Source: Hortaea werneckii (taxonomy: Eukaryota; Ascomycota; Dothideomycetes; Mycosphaerellales; Teratosphaeriaceae). From it: 64,000 nt of DNA. The notes below the pieces were generated by a model. That model worked only from the letters and a program-made list of their open reading frames with translations. It had not been told where the DNA came from and searched no databases. This document shows, piece by piece, positions 32,896-43,314 of the stretch. Where the stretch lies: positions 62,001-126,000 of the forward strand of contig JBAOKB010000058.1 in the NCBI GenBank assembly GCA_037044905.1, read 5' to 3'. Numbering within the stretch: position 1 is the first letter of the stretch; each line of letters opens with the position of its first letter. The position numbers were made by a program, and so were the translations under genes.

Positions 32896-33718
32896 ATGCG
32901 TGCTACCTTCTTCGCTCTCGCCGTCGCCGGCACCGCTTCCGCTGTCGCCATGGACGACGCGTCCAACTTCATGGACGACACTGCGCCTTCTGGCTACGAC
33001 AACGTCGTCACTCAGATCTCTGACGGTAAGCACCAATGCTATATTCGACGCCAGCGAGGGCTGCATTCTAATAATTTCCAAAGGCCAGATCCAAGCACCA
33101 GCTACCACTGCTGCCACCAGCGAGGCTGCCGCCTCCACCATGGCCGAGACCACCGCTGCAGCTGCCACCTCCGCCCCCGCTGAGGCCGCTACCTCAGCAC
33201 CCGCCGCCTACGGTTCGACCTCCGCCATGGTTGCCTCCTCATCCCCAGTCCCCGCTGCCGAGAGCACCAGCGAGGTGGCACCCGTAGCCGGCTCATCCAC
33301 CGCTGCTGCCGCCAGCTCCGCCCCAGCCGAAACCACCGCTGCCCCTGTCGCATCAGCCTCATCAGAAGCCGCACCTGTCGGCAGCTCCGTCTCGACCAAC
33401 GTCCCAGTCCCCGCCAACGCCACCTCTGGCGTCTCCTCCGCTTCCGCCGCTGCCACGACCCCCGTCGTCAACGGCGGCAACTCCACCATGCCCGGCGGCT
33501 ACGCCAGCGGCACCGGCGCCTCGGGCCTGACCACCTCCCTGTCCACCGCAACCGGCACCTCCGGCTCCGGCTCCGGCTCATCCACCGCAGGTGCCGCAGG
33601 CGGCAGCTCTGGCTCTTCCACCGCTTCTGGCTCCGCCGCCAGCCAGACCAACGGCGCCGCTCAGCTGCAGGTCGCTGGGCTGACGTTCGCGGGTTTCCTC
33701 GCTGCTTTCCTCGCCTAA
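32896..33718 (+). CDS. Ala/Ser/Thr-rich GPI cell-wall protein with a single PIR motif
   Basis: Two exons, 32896-33025 and 33084-33718, give 254 residues. The 58-nt intron (GTAAGC...TCTAATAA...CAAAG) is placed by reading phase; only the AAAG acceptor keeps frame. A signal peptide (MRATFFALAVAGTASAVA) is followed by an acidic segment. The motif QISDGQIQ, characteristic of PIR proteins that bind beta-1,3-glucan through an alkali-labile ester, is created across the splice junction. The rest is a low-complexity Ala/Ser/Thr/Pro stalk, likely O-mannosylated, ending in a hydrophobic GPI signal (VAGLTFAGFLAAFLA). Classical PIR proteins have several repeats and no GPI signal, so this is a hybrid type. 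Confidence 0.85.
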
Positions 33719-34663
33719 GCGGGATCGCGCACGGCGATGGATGTGCGGCCGGGAGCCGCGCGCATCAAGCTGCGCATCACTTTTCCTAACGGAGTTAGCA
33801 TGGATGGGAATAATACCAAGGAGTCTTCTCACACACCGATAAGCTCTTTCCGGGTGGGAAGGGAAAGGCGAGGCGCATATGATTTTGATATAGCGGCCAC
33901 ATCGGCTTAGCTTTGATATAATGTTCAAAACAAGAAGGGCAACATGCACATTTTTTATAACGACACAAAAGAAGACTGTCATATTTAGCGATATTTTTTT
34001 TTCTTTCTTTCTTCAAAATGACAAGAAAATGTACTGCAGATATTAAACAATTGCAAAGGATCCAAAGAGTTCATCGCTTATTTTTTATTTACTCTTTGTC
34101 GAGAGGTACCTACTGTCGCAATCATTCCATGTCCCGACAAATCACTTAGCTCGATTTCGAGATAAAACAAACGTTAGGCACGTCGATGTTCTACAACTGG
34201 AATCCTCCTCGTAGACTACTACTCTTAGTATAAGGAACGTTAGAAAACGATAGGGCGTTACTACCGGTTTCCCGTTTTTTTGTTTAGTAGGGCTTTTTAA
34301 GAGTTGTATGTTCTAGAGTATTGTTCGTACCTCTTCTTCTTCTTCTTCTTCTTTTTTTTTTTTTTTTTTTTTTTGTGAAGGAGCTAGACAATTCGATTCC
34401 TCCTTGCACGATTTTGGTCAAAATGTATACCCGTATTTCGAGCGCTACTGGAATTACTATAGATTGTGCCTCCATGGCTTTGAAGTGGAGTTCACGATAG
34501 GGCGCTGTGCCGGGCTATCTAACTAAACCCCGCCGCACTTCCCCTCCTGCCTCAGGCTGGCCGACTAGCATCCCCCTCCCAGCAGCTTCCAGCTTCCAAC
34601 ATCAAGGTGGCCATTTCCAAACATCATCTTTCCCCCCTCTCTTTCTTCCCTTCCTTTTTCAAA
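33719..34663. other. Intergenic region with CTT and T tracts
   Basis: 3' flank of the wall-protein gene and promoter of the cytidine deaminase gene. AT-rich from 33950 to 34500. A (CTT)n run passes into a T22 tract (about 34330-34374). No gene supported. Confidence 0.5.
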
Positions 34664-35773
34664 ATGTCCACGCAACAACAACAACAACCCAAAGGCCATT
34701 CCCGGCATGATACCGCGCTAATCCACGGGCTAACGACGTCGGAAGTGCAACAGCTCTCCGAAGCATGTATTGAGGCGAAGGGGAGAGCGTACTGTAAGGA
34801 CTCACTTACCCTTTCCCTATCATGATATATATATATATATATATTGGTTCTCTCTTGTGATCTAGCTGAACCGCTTCCTGAAAAAGAGAAAGAAATTCCA
34901 AAAAAAAAAAAAAAAAAAAGCAAAACATATTGAAAAAAAAAAAAAAACAAAAAGAAAAGAAAACAAAGCAAAGGTGGGAAAAACCAAACTGATAGTAGCT
35001 AACCCGGGTACAATAAAATCTAGGTCCCTACTCGAATTTCCGCGTCGGCTGCTCCATCCTCCTAACCAGCGGCGAAGTCGTCAAAGGCGCAAATGTCGAG
35101 AATGCCGCGTACCCCGTCGGGACGTGTGCGGAGCGCGTGACGATTGGGAATGCTGTCACGCAGGTACGTATTTAACGCTCTCTCTCTATGAAGGAAACAA
35201 GTATTTGCACCTTTTGCCCCGGCTCCGGCACTTAGGATACTTTCCCGACGAGGACGGAGGATAGGAGGACTTTACCCCCCGAAGAAGGAAGGCGGGGAGA
35301 AGGAGGGGAGAAGGAGGGGAGGGGAGATCAAGGGTTTTCGAAGGCTTATTCTTCGAAATAATTACAGCATCGAGCGAAAAAAGGCGACTTCCGCGCCATA
35401 GCCGTCGCGACTGATATCAGCCCTCCCGCGAGTCCCTGTGGGATGTGTAGGCAGTTTATCCGGGAGTTCTGCGAGGTACGTTTACTGAATACTGTTGATT
35501 GAAAAAAAGAAAGAAAAAAGAAAAAGGGGGAAAAAACGAAACCATGATCCCCGGCCCCCCCTTTTACCCCCCACAGCCCCCTCCTACCACCCCCCTCCCC
35601 TCCTCTTTTCCATCTAAATCGTGCATGGGTCTTAAGAGGCGATGAATTGACTTGAGAGGGAAAATTAGCTCAATTGTCCGATCCTAATGTACGACGTCGA
35701 GGGGAAATCGACGGTGATGACGCTCGAGCAGCTGCTGCCTATGTCGTTTGGGCCGGAGAAATTGATTACATGA
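34664..35773 (+). CDS. CDD1: Cytidine deaminase
   Basis: Four exons, 34664-34793, 35024-35163, 35368-35475 and 35669-35773, give 160 residues. The tetrameric zinc enzyme deaminates cytidine and deoxycytidine in pyrimidine salvage. Conserved blocks reassemble exactly across junctions: AYCPYSNFRVG over intron 1, NVENAAYPVGTCAER (zinc ligand C78, catalytic E80) and PCGMCRQF (zinc ligands C114, C117). The three introns are long for this window (230, 204 and 193 nt). They are filled with homopolymer and simple repeats: a (AT)10 run, A19 and A14 tracts, and purine- or C-rich tracts. The coding exons show no decay. Confidence 0.93.
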
Positions 35774-36226
35774 CTGATGAATGAAGCGGAAGGTGGATGA
35801 GGGGAGAAAACGGATGCGAAGGGGAAAGGGTGGCTGGCAGGCACAGATGCCCCGTATAGAAGCATAGATGGAAGTTTGCAAATGCTATGCTTGGGTGAAG
35901 ACCTTTTGTGCTTGTGAACACGGCTGAGGAAGCGACGTTTGGGGGTCGATGTAGGGATCAAAGCGGATGTGGGAAAGGATGCAGGGAAATGGCAGTATAG
36001 AGGGATAGACGAAAGTGAACTGCACTGCGAAGCTCGAAGAAAAAGACCTTCTATCCTGGTAAACCTAATTTTAATTTCTCCTCTAGCAGCCGCTCTCTCC
36101 CTTTCCCCCTCCCTTCCCTATGCAGCGCATAATGGTATCTCAATGCAATAGAACAACGCCCGGCTCGTCCCCCCAAATCATAAATGCGTTCCCATCTGCC
36201 CTGTGCCAGATATGGCGGAGGTAGAC
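35774..36226. other. Intergenic region between convergent genes
   Basis: 3' flanks of the cytidine deaminase and RanGAP genes. No gene or element recognised. Confidence 0.5.
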
Positions 36227-37462
36227 CTACTTGAGCTCCGTCTTGCCCAGCGCACTAGCCAGCTCATCAACCTCCTTGTCCTTACGTTCCGCGACAGGTT
36301 CCTGCTCCGCGGCATCGGAGTCCTTGACGACCTTCTCCTCCTCTTCATCCTCAACCTCATCGCCTTCCTCCTCTTCGTCTGAGTCCTCCTCCAACTCATC
36401 CAGCTCGTCCACCCCCCACGCCTCCTCATCCTCCTCATCCACCCCGGGAAACTCCTCCGCCGCATTCTCCTTCCGCCGACTCAACACCTCCCGCAAAACC
36501 TCCACACTCGGATCCTCCTCGGCGAATTTATTCCCATTAACCTCAACCCTCCTCAACCTCGGCAACGCCTTACTCGCATCGGCCAGGGCCTTCAACCCCG
36601 TCGAATCAATCTCATTAAACTGCAACCTTAGCACCTCGACCTTCTTATTCTCCCCCTTCGCCAACGCCGTCCCCAACATCCTCCCGCCTCGCGCACTCAA
36701 CAAACAATCCCCGACGCCCAAATCCTGCAGCTCCTTCCAACTCGTCGGCAGAACATCCGCCAACGTCCGCGCCGCGAGCGCCGTGAACGTATTATCCTGC
36801 AGATCCAGGACCCGGAGCTCTTGACACTGACTCAGACCCTGGGAAAGCAGGGTTTTAATCCCTTCCTGACGGATCCCGTTCTGCACCATCTTCACCGTGC
36901 GGACGTGACGGTTCGCTTGGAAAGCTTTAACCCAGGCCTCCATGCTGCCGTTCTCCAGCCGATTCCGGCCGCAGACGACGGTTTCCAGGTGTGGGACATT
37001 CTTGCCCTGTTTGTTCGCGGCGAGTTGTTCGAGGGCTTGGGCTACGAGGGTGCCGGCTGCGGGTCCTAGGCCGTTGTTGTTCAGGTAGAGGTGTTGGAGG
37101 GGAGTGTGTTGGCTGAGGAAGGGACGCAGGGGTTCCACGGTGTTGAGGCCGAAGGCGTTGTCGTTGAGGTTGATGGTTGTGAGGTTCGGGCATTTGAGTA
37201 AAGCTTGGAGGAGGGCGTCGAGGGCTGCGGGGATCTCGGAGAGCAGGCGGCCCGTGAAGATGTCGGCTAGGTTGGCATAGCGGAGGGTGGGTTTCGTGGC
37301 GAGGATGGAGGCCAGGTGTTGGGCGGCCGGGACGCCGAGGGTGTTGCCTTCCAGGTGGAATTCTTCGATGTCGGTGGCGGTTTTGAGGTCCGCGATGTGT
37401 GGTTCCAGGTCGGCGGGGGTGTCGAGTTTGAGGGCTTGGCCCTTGAGGGAGAAGACTTTCAT
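36227..37462 (-). CDS. RNA1: Ran GTPase-activating protein (RanGAP/Rna1)
   Basis: Single exon, 411 residues. RanGAP stimulates GTP hydrolysis by Ran in the cytoplasm and so maintains the gradient that drives nuclear transport. The body is a crescent of about eleven leucine-rich repeats (LxLxxNxxG-type turns such as FHLEGNTLG, INLNDNAFG, LYLNNNGLG, LDLQDNTF, LRLQFNEID). R72 in ADIFTGRLLSEIP lies at the site of the essential arginine of yeast Rna1. A very acidic tail (about 330-390) follows, as in fungal RanGAPs, and the extreme C-terminus is LGKTELK. No SUMO-target domain is present, as usual in fungi. Confidence 0.94.
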   Translation of the reverse strand: MKVFSLKGQALKLDTPADLEPHIADLKTATDIEEFHLEGNTLGVPAAQHLASILATKPTLRYANLADIFTGRLLSEIPAALDALLQALLKCPNLTTINLNDNAFGLNTVEPLRPFLSQHTPLQHLYLNNNGLGPAAGTLVAQALEQLAANKQGKNVPHLETVVCGRNRLENGSMEAWVKAFQANRHVRTVKMVQNGIRQEGIKTLLSQGLSQCQELRVLDLQDNTFTALAARTLADVLPTSWKELQDLGVGDCLLSARGGRMLGTALAKGENKKVEVLRLQFNEIDSTGLKALADASKALPRLRRVEVNGNKFAEEDPSVEVLREVLSRRKENAAEEFPGVDEEDEEAWGVDELDELEEDSDEEEEGDEVEDEEEEKVVKDSDAAEQEPVAERKDKEVDELASALGKTELK

Positions 37463-38499
37463 TTTTTATATTATCTCGTGCTAGTTGAGAGTGATGGAGT
37501 GGGTGTGAGTGGGGTTGAATGTCAAGCTAGCAATGGCTGCTGTTGTTGGTCGTTGTAGTATGTTGTTTGGAGAATGCTTCAGTCAAGAGAAATATTTCTG
37601 TCCCCCGGCGTCTCGAATGTTTCCTTTCCCTGGCTGTGACTGGGATTTGGTGGGGCAACGACGACAGACTTGCTCAGGGTAACCCTAACCCTAACCCTAA
37701 GCTGCTTCTGCACATGAAACCCTTTCCCTTTCGGCGGCCTAAAGGCTCGGGACGCTCCCGCTTTGGAAGATGACTAAGACCGCCCTGGTCTCATCAATCG
37801 AATCAACCGAATCCTTCGCTGATCCCCATTCGACTCTCAAACACTTGACCCTGAATCCTTCTGATCCCTTTCATTATTCACTGTTCTGGTAACTTGGTGC
37901 GCTTCAGCTTGGACCAGAATTCGGACTCGATGGGGACCACAATATGTTGGTCGTCGTCAGCTGAATGGAGCTCGCTCACCGGATTGCGACGAGCAGATGC
38001 TGCAGCAAGATGAAAATGGTCACTTGCCGATTGGAACGACGTCCATGACCATCGTCGACAACCACGAATGCACCATTTCCATGTCAAAGGTGTAAGAATT
38101 CTTCCGCAATCAGTGAGCGGCAAGCTCATCTCGTTCTGAAGTTTACTACAGCCTTACCGTCTCAGCCACTCCCAGGCGTTTGTGGAAGGGTGGCACCGGC
38201 AAAGCCATCATCTTCTATCAATATCTCTCCCTGTCTCTTTGACAACCCACATCACCAACAGTGGGGCGGACTAAAGCGGCATCACAACTTCCTTCGCGTC
38301 TCCATCTCGTTTGATCCTTGAACGACCCTTTGTTACGGCCTTCAAAGTATAGTATATCAATGTAGCTCTCTCCCCTTACTGCCTCTGTTGTAAGTCAGAC
38401 TGTCACGACCATTGGCGTCGGACACATCTCTTCCCTTGATTTCCTTCATAGATTGAGACCCTTCCATTGTTCTTCCTTCTGGGACCTTGCAAAACGATC
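37463..38499. promoter_or_regulatory. Divergent upstream region of RNA1 and the mucin-like gene
   Basis: 1 kb between two divergent genes. No gene is supported. It contains the interstitial telomere-type repeat listed next. Confidence 0.5.
37680..37700 (-). repeat. Interstitial telomere-type repeat (TTAGGG)3.5
   Basis: Plus strand TAACCCTAACCCTAACCCTAA is three and a half perfect copies of the canonical fungal telomere unit. It lies about 220 bp upstream of the RNA1 start codon, far from any chromosome end visible here. Confidence 0.9.
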
Positions 38500-41400
38500 A
38501 TGGGCTCCCTCACATTCGTTCTGCGCTCCGCCATCCTCGCTTCTTCTGCTCTTCATGCCGTGGCCCAATCTTTGGGCACGGGCATTTCTTCCCCATCTGC
38601 AACTGGACCATACAACAATTTCACAACGCACAGCACGGATCTTCAGACCTCTACATCGTCAGAAGACGTCAGTTCGACCCCTGTCACGCTCAGCAATGAT
38701 CCTACAACGGTCACGAGCTCCCTCTCTCAACCGGCTTCCAATACTTCGACGCCTGTCAATACGGCCCCCACGGAGCTTTCTTCCTCGGTCGAGATCAGCA
38801 CTGGAGTGACTCTCACCAGCTCGTCTAGTGTCCTCTCTAGCAGCAGCAGCACCTCCTCGTTGGCATCAGGAACCGCTTCTAATACCACGGATGTGCAAAT
38901 CTCCAGCACTTCAAACTCGATCTCTTCATCAGGCACTCTTAGCTCTTTGACGACCTCGACGAGTAACAATGAGAGCCCTTCTACGTCGTCTTCCGAACTG
39001 AGCTCGACGAGTAGCAGTGAAAGCCCGTCTACATCGTCTTCCGGATCATCCACTGCTCCAATTACTACCACCGACAGTGAGACCCGTGCAACAATCACTT
39101 CAGCGCCATCAACCACAATCGCGCCTACTGGCTCCCAAGCCAGCTCGAGCGAGACTGCTCTCCACACTCAGCTCAGCAGCGTCATCCCAGTCATTCAAAG
39201 CTGGATAGACGACGATACCGAAGACATCGATCCCATCATCTCGTCGTTAGACAATATCGAAGACGAGACGAACGATCTTTTGTCGGAGATCTCTGACGAT
39301 TCGGATAAAGATACGGATCGTGGTTGCACGGCGAATCTTTTCTCCCTGTTAACTTGTGTTGTGGATGATGTGGTTTCTATTAAGGGGAGTATTGCTGAAG
39401 GTCTGGTTGAGGGGGTTACGGGTCTGCTTGAGGATTTGACGGATTTGACGGATGAGCTTGAGGATAGGGAGGACGACGATGATGACGACGACGAAAGCAG
39501 TTCAACCACCTCTTCACAAGGGTCGACCGAGTCTTCGATAACCTCGTCGACTTCATCTTCAACCTCTAGCTGCAGCTCGGGGACATCAGTGACAGAGGAT
39601 TATTTCGTGACTTGTTCACCGACAGTAATCAGCTCCACCACAACCCAGACATGCAAAACCTCGACCTCCACCGTCTCCGGCTGCTCCGTCTCAGCCACCG
39701 CAAGCACCACAACCATCTCCTCTAGCGCGCACCCACAATGCGCCCAAACAGGGTGCTCCGCCTGCACGGAGACCACTCTACCAAGACCCACAGCCTCATG
39801 CGTCGACTGCATCACCACAGTCAGCGACCGCGCCTACCCCGCCGAACAAACCACTATCCCCTCAGGCGCCGACGAAATCACAGACCTCGACGAACTGGCC
39901 AATACTACCTCCAGCAAACGCAAACGCACTCTTACCACACCTGCAGATTTTAATGGGAATTACTTGGACTTCTTCACCGCCCAGCTCCAAGATCCCAGTC
40001 TGGTTAATGTCCCGCACCGACCGGCGGGGACGGGAGGGAGTTCTTCAGCCCTCGTGCAGCTGTATCTGGATTATCCCTTTTCCATGACGGTGCAGGGGCT
40101 GTATGGTTGTACGGCTGTTGTTTTGGTTTCGCGGAGGGGGGTGTATATGAGTCACTGTAAGCCATATATCTGCAAAGGGGGGGGGGGGGGATTAGCAATT
40201 TAACCAGAGAAGTGTCAGGCTGACTTTGTGTGCAAACAGTGTTTGAGAATCCGGGATTTACGAGTAATTTCCAGAATGATATTGCTCAGGCGATTCCGAA
40301 TGGTGATGCGACGCCCATTGCTATCGGCAGTGTCTTTGACGGGCAGCCGTGGTGTCCTGATCTGAGGTCGCTGTCCGCGGCGGGGGGAACAGTAAGTAAT
40401 CCTTGAGATGTCGAATGGGTCCATACATCCAGTCAAATCCTGACATCCACTCGCAGTTCGACCCCAACCAAGAAGGCGGCGTCAAAACCATCCTCGTCAC
40501 GCCAGGACCGTACATCTCCGACACGACCACCAACGTCTACCGCTACCCCAACGAAATCAACGTCATCCGCACCTGGCTCTCCAACACCTTCGGCTCCGAG
40601 CCGAGCGACCATATCTACACATCGACCGACAACTTCATGTCGAACAACCAGGGCGTCAGCTTCGGCAAAGTGCTCTTCCAATACGATCCTAACCAGGCGA
40701 TCGCCTTCGAAGACAAGATCCTGAATGATGGGAAGACGTATAGATGTCCTGTGAAGTATGCGGGGGTGAAGTTGTGGTCGGGTTTCCAGCAGGACTTCTT
40801 GGGGAATGATATGGATCCTTTTTACGAGATGAATTGGCCTACGCAGGTTTACGATCCTGCTCATAGTGTTCCTGGATATCAGTCAGATGGCCAGCAGAAG
40901 AGAGATGAGGTGCCGGAGGCGTGTACGCTGGTTGAGGGAGCGGATTCTAATCCGAGTAGTTCGGCCTCTTCCACGGAGACGTCGAGTTCTGCTGCCGCGA
41001 CGTCTTCTGGAGCGAGTTCTTCCCCGTCTCCCACCTCAGCGACATCAACCCCGGCATCCCCTTCCAGCGCCTCCTCAACAACCCCTCCCACTTCCTCCAG
41101 CATCCAAACCACACTCCCCTTCAGCGCCCCTCTAACCCTCAGCACAATCGCAAGCTCCCCCACATCTACCTTCATCGCCACAACCAGCATCGGAACCTAC
41201 GAATGCAAATTCCTCAACCACGACACCGCTCCCGAGCTCGGCTGCGGCATCGACCCCTTCTGGCAATGTCTAGGCTCCACCACCACCCTCTACCTCCCCG
41301 GCAGCGCTACGCCTTCGGGCTCGACCATCGACGCGGATCAGACGATGCCCGAGCCGGTATATACGGGTACCGCGACGGGGGCGGATGCCTGCTCTAGCAC

Positions 41401-42000
41401 CGTCTCCTCCTCCTCCTCTTCCTCCTCTTCGAAGACGACGACTAGTGAGGTTTCGGAGCCCACGTTTACGGGGGTATGTATTCCCCCCCCCCCCCCCCCC
41501 CCCCCCTTCTCTTCCACTCCTCCCCTCCCGCTCCCAAGCCAAAAACCGGAGACACTGCTAACGTGAAGGTCTCCTTTTTCCCGCAAAACAGACCTGCGAC
41601 ACGGATACCTCGCGCGACCTCTACGGGCAGTGTGGCTGGGACGACGGGAGCGGGATTTGGCAAGTAGGGGGATGTCCTTCGGTAAAGTCATACCGCACAC
41701 ACAAAACCCGGCTCCTTTAAAAAGTCATTTGCTAATCGCGTGAAATCCATGTAGACGGCCGCATGTCCCGGTAATGACTCGCCGTGCTATATCGTCGACT
41801 TTGGCACGTCGGCGAACATTACCTGTGGGGAGGGGAGTTTGATGTCTTCTTCTCCTTCTTCACCGACGATGACGACGAGGACGGCGACGACGAGTTCAGA
41901 GTCGAGTAGTAGTAGTGGTAGTACTAGTAGTTGTATAGTACCGGGGGGTTGCGAGAATGTATCGGCGGAGGAGGGGGGGTGTGATATTCTTTGCGCTTGA
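38500..42000 (+). CDS. Secreted mucin-like protein with a candidate CNF1/CheD-type deamidase domain
   Basis: Five exons, 38500-40156, 40240-40391, 40457-41473, 41592-41681 and 41755-42000, give 1053 residues. All junctions are in phase. A signal peptide (1-23) leads to a Ser/Thr mucin region to about 215, an acidic/cysteine segment, and a second Ser/Thr region. A KRKR dibasic site (473-476) looks like a Kex2 cut. A compact globular region follows (about 480-815). It contains GCTAVVLVSRRGVYMSH with C537 and H552 exactly 15 residues apart, the spacing of the catalytic Cys866/His881 pair in the CNF1-type glutamine deamidase fold, with hydrophobic strands between. A second Ser/Thr-rich region and a Cys-rich end (YGQCGWDDGSG..., weakly CBM1-like) close the protein. 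Deamidase activity is inference from motif geometry only. Confidence 0.72.
40177..40190 (+). repeat. G14 homopolymer inside an intron
   Basis: Fourteen consecutive G in intron 1 of the mucin-like gene (40157-40239). Confidence 0.9.
41483..41506 (+). repeat. C24 homopolymer inside an intron
   Basis: Twenty-four consecutive C, starting nine bases after the donor of intron 3 (41474-41591) of the mucin-like gene. The run may be mis-sized by sequencing, but since it is intronic it would not affect the protein. Confidence 0.9.
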
Positions 42001-42846
42001 GCTGGAATTGGGGATGGGGGATGTGGGAGGGTGGGCTAAGTGTTGGACTAGCGGAGTTTGAAGGGGGAGTTGAGGATAGTGAGATAGGGAGGTTCGTGGG
42101 GTTAGGGGAATGTGAAGCAGATATATGGGAGGAGGTGGCGGTATACTCAATCTGCAAACGGGGCTTAATTTTGAAAAAGAAAAAAAGAAGAAAAAAAAGT
42201 GGGCATGTTTCGCTCAATCATTTAGCTTTGCTGTCCGAATTGCTATCTAATGTCAAGCCCCCCTTCTCAGCTGCTCATGTCATACCATTTCGCACTCCTC
42301 GCCCATCCTTTGAGGACTGCGATGAGGTCTTCCAGCGATGAAAGCCCTCTCTCTGTTGGACACGACGACATCTTTGGTCTCTCTGCCTACGATGGTGGCT
42401 ACTCAAGTCCGACGTTCCTCGCAAAACCGCGAACCCGTAGTCAACTGTATATTCATGTGAAGTATCGTATGACTAGTGTCGTTGATTCCAACCGTTAGCT
42501 GTCGTCGATTTGCCGAGATGCACCTGCCACCTAAAACTGACGAAAGAGAGGCTTCGTTGAACCCTTCGCCCAGCCTCGGTATACCAGCGTACTCCGTGAT
42601 CGCGCATGTGTCGACCGATTTTTCGGGGAAGGCAGGTTGGAGTGACAGAAGCTATCGGACTTTCGCTACCGTACGATCTGCCACTGTCCGTCATTCGCAG
42701 GGTCCCGTGGGTTTGGCGCTGCAATCGGAACTGGGCCAATCCCCCGTCCAAATGGCCCCGGAATGAAAAGGATACGGTCCTCAATTGATACGTATGCTGT
42801 AGCGCCTTCGGGAGATTCGTTGGTGTTTCCAGTAGATAGTATAATC
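42001..42846. other. Intergenic region between convergent genes
   Basis: 3' flanks of the mucin-like and NTF2-like genes. No gene supported. A G-rich then A-rich stretch at 42000-42200 is probably 3'UTR. Confidence 0.45.
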
Positions 42847-43314
42847 CTACATCCTGGCTTGCATCCTTTGCCCCAGCTCGGCACTGGCAACCGGATCCAC
42901 AAACTCAATAGCTTCGACGACTTTCTCGCCAGCCTCGTCCATGGTGATCCAGAATACAATATCGTTGAGAACCGCATCACGAGCGGGAACAACCATCAAG
43001 AAATCGGCCCGGACGACGGCTGTCCTTTTGCAGACGTCCACGCAAATACTAGTCAGCTCAATGCTCCAGGTCGTGAGATTCTTCGCCATCCCAGCTTGAT
43101 GTTGACAGAACGCTTCGCCGTCTACGAAGCCCTGAAGTGGCGGCTTAGCCGTAACGAAGAACTTGTGACCCCAGCTCATCTTGAAAGTAGGTGCTAGACA
43201 GGCCATGAAGCGTTGGGGATCTGGCTCGTTGGTTCCGGGGATTTTGGGTGAAGTTGCTAGGACGAAGTTTTTAGCTGTTTGTGTGAGCTTGTTATACAGC
43301 GTTTCCTGAGACAT
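42847..43314 (-). CDS. NTF2-like/SnoaL-like small protein
   Basis: One exon of 155 residues from the ATG at 43314. The frame stays open to 43383, where an ATG would add 23 residues. The pattern fits the NTF2-like cone fold: N-terminal helix (ETLYNKLTQTAKNFV), a DPQRFMACLAPTFKMSWGH block as in SnoaL-like proteins, then alternating beta-strands (TWSIELTSICVDVC, RTAVVRADFLMVV, DIVFWITMDEAGEKVVEAIEFVD). Members include polyketide cyclases, dehydratases and many proteins of unknown role in fungi. No catalytic residue set can be assigned, so function is unknown. Confidence 0.68.
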   Translation of the reverse strand: MSQETLYNKLTQTAKNFVLATSPKIPGTNEPDPQRFMACLAPTFKMSWGHKFFVTAKPPLQGFVDGEAFCQHQAGMAKNLTTWSIELTSICVDVCKRTAVVRADFLMVVPARDAVLNDIVFWITMDEAGEKVVEAIEFVDPVASAELGQRMQARM

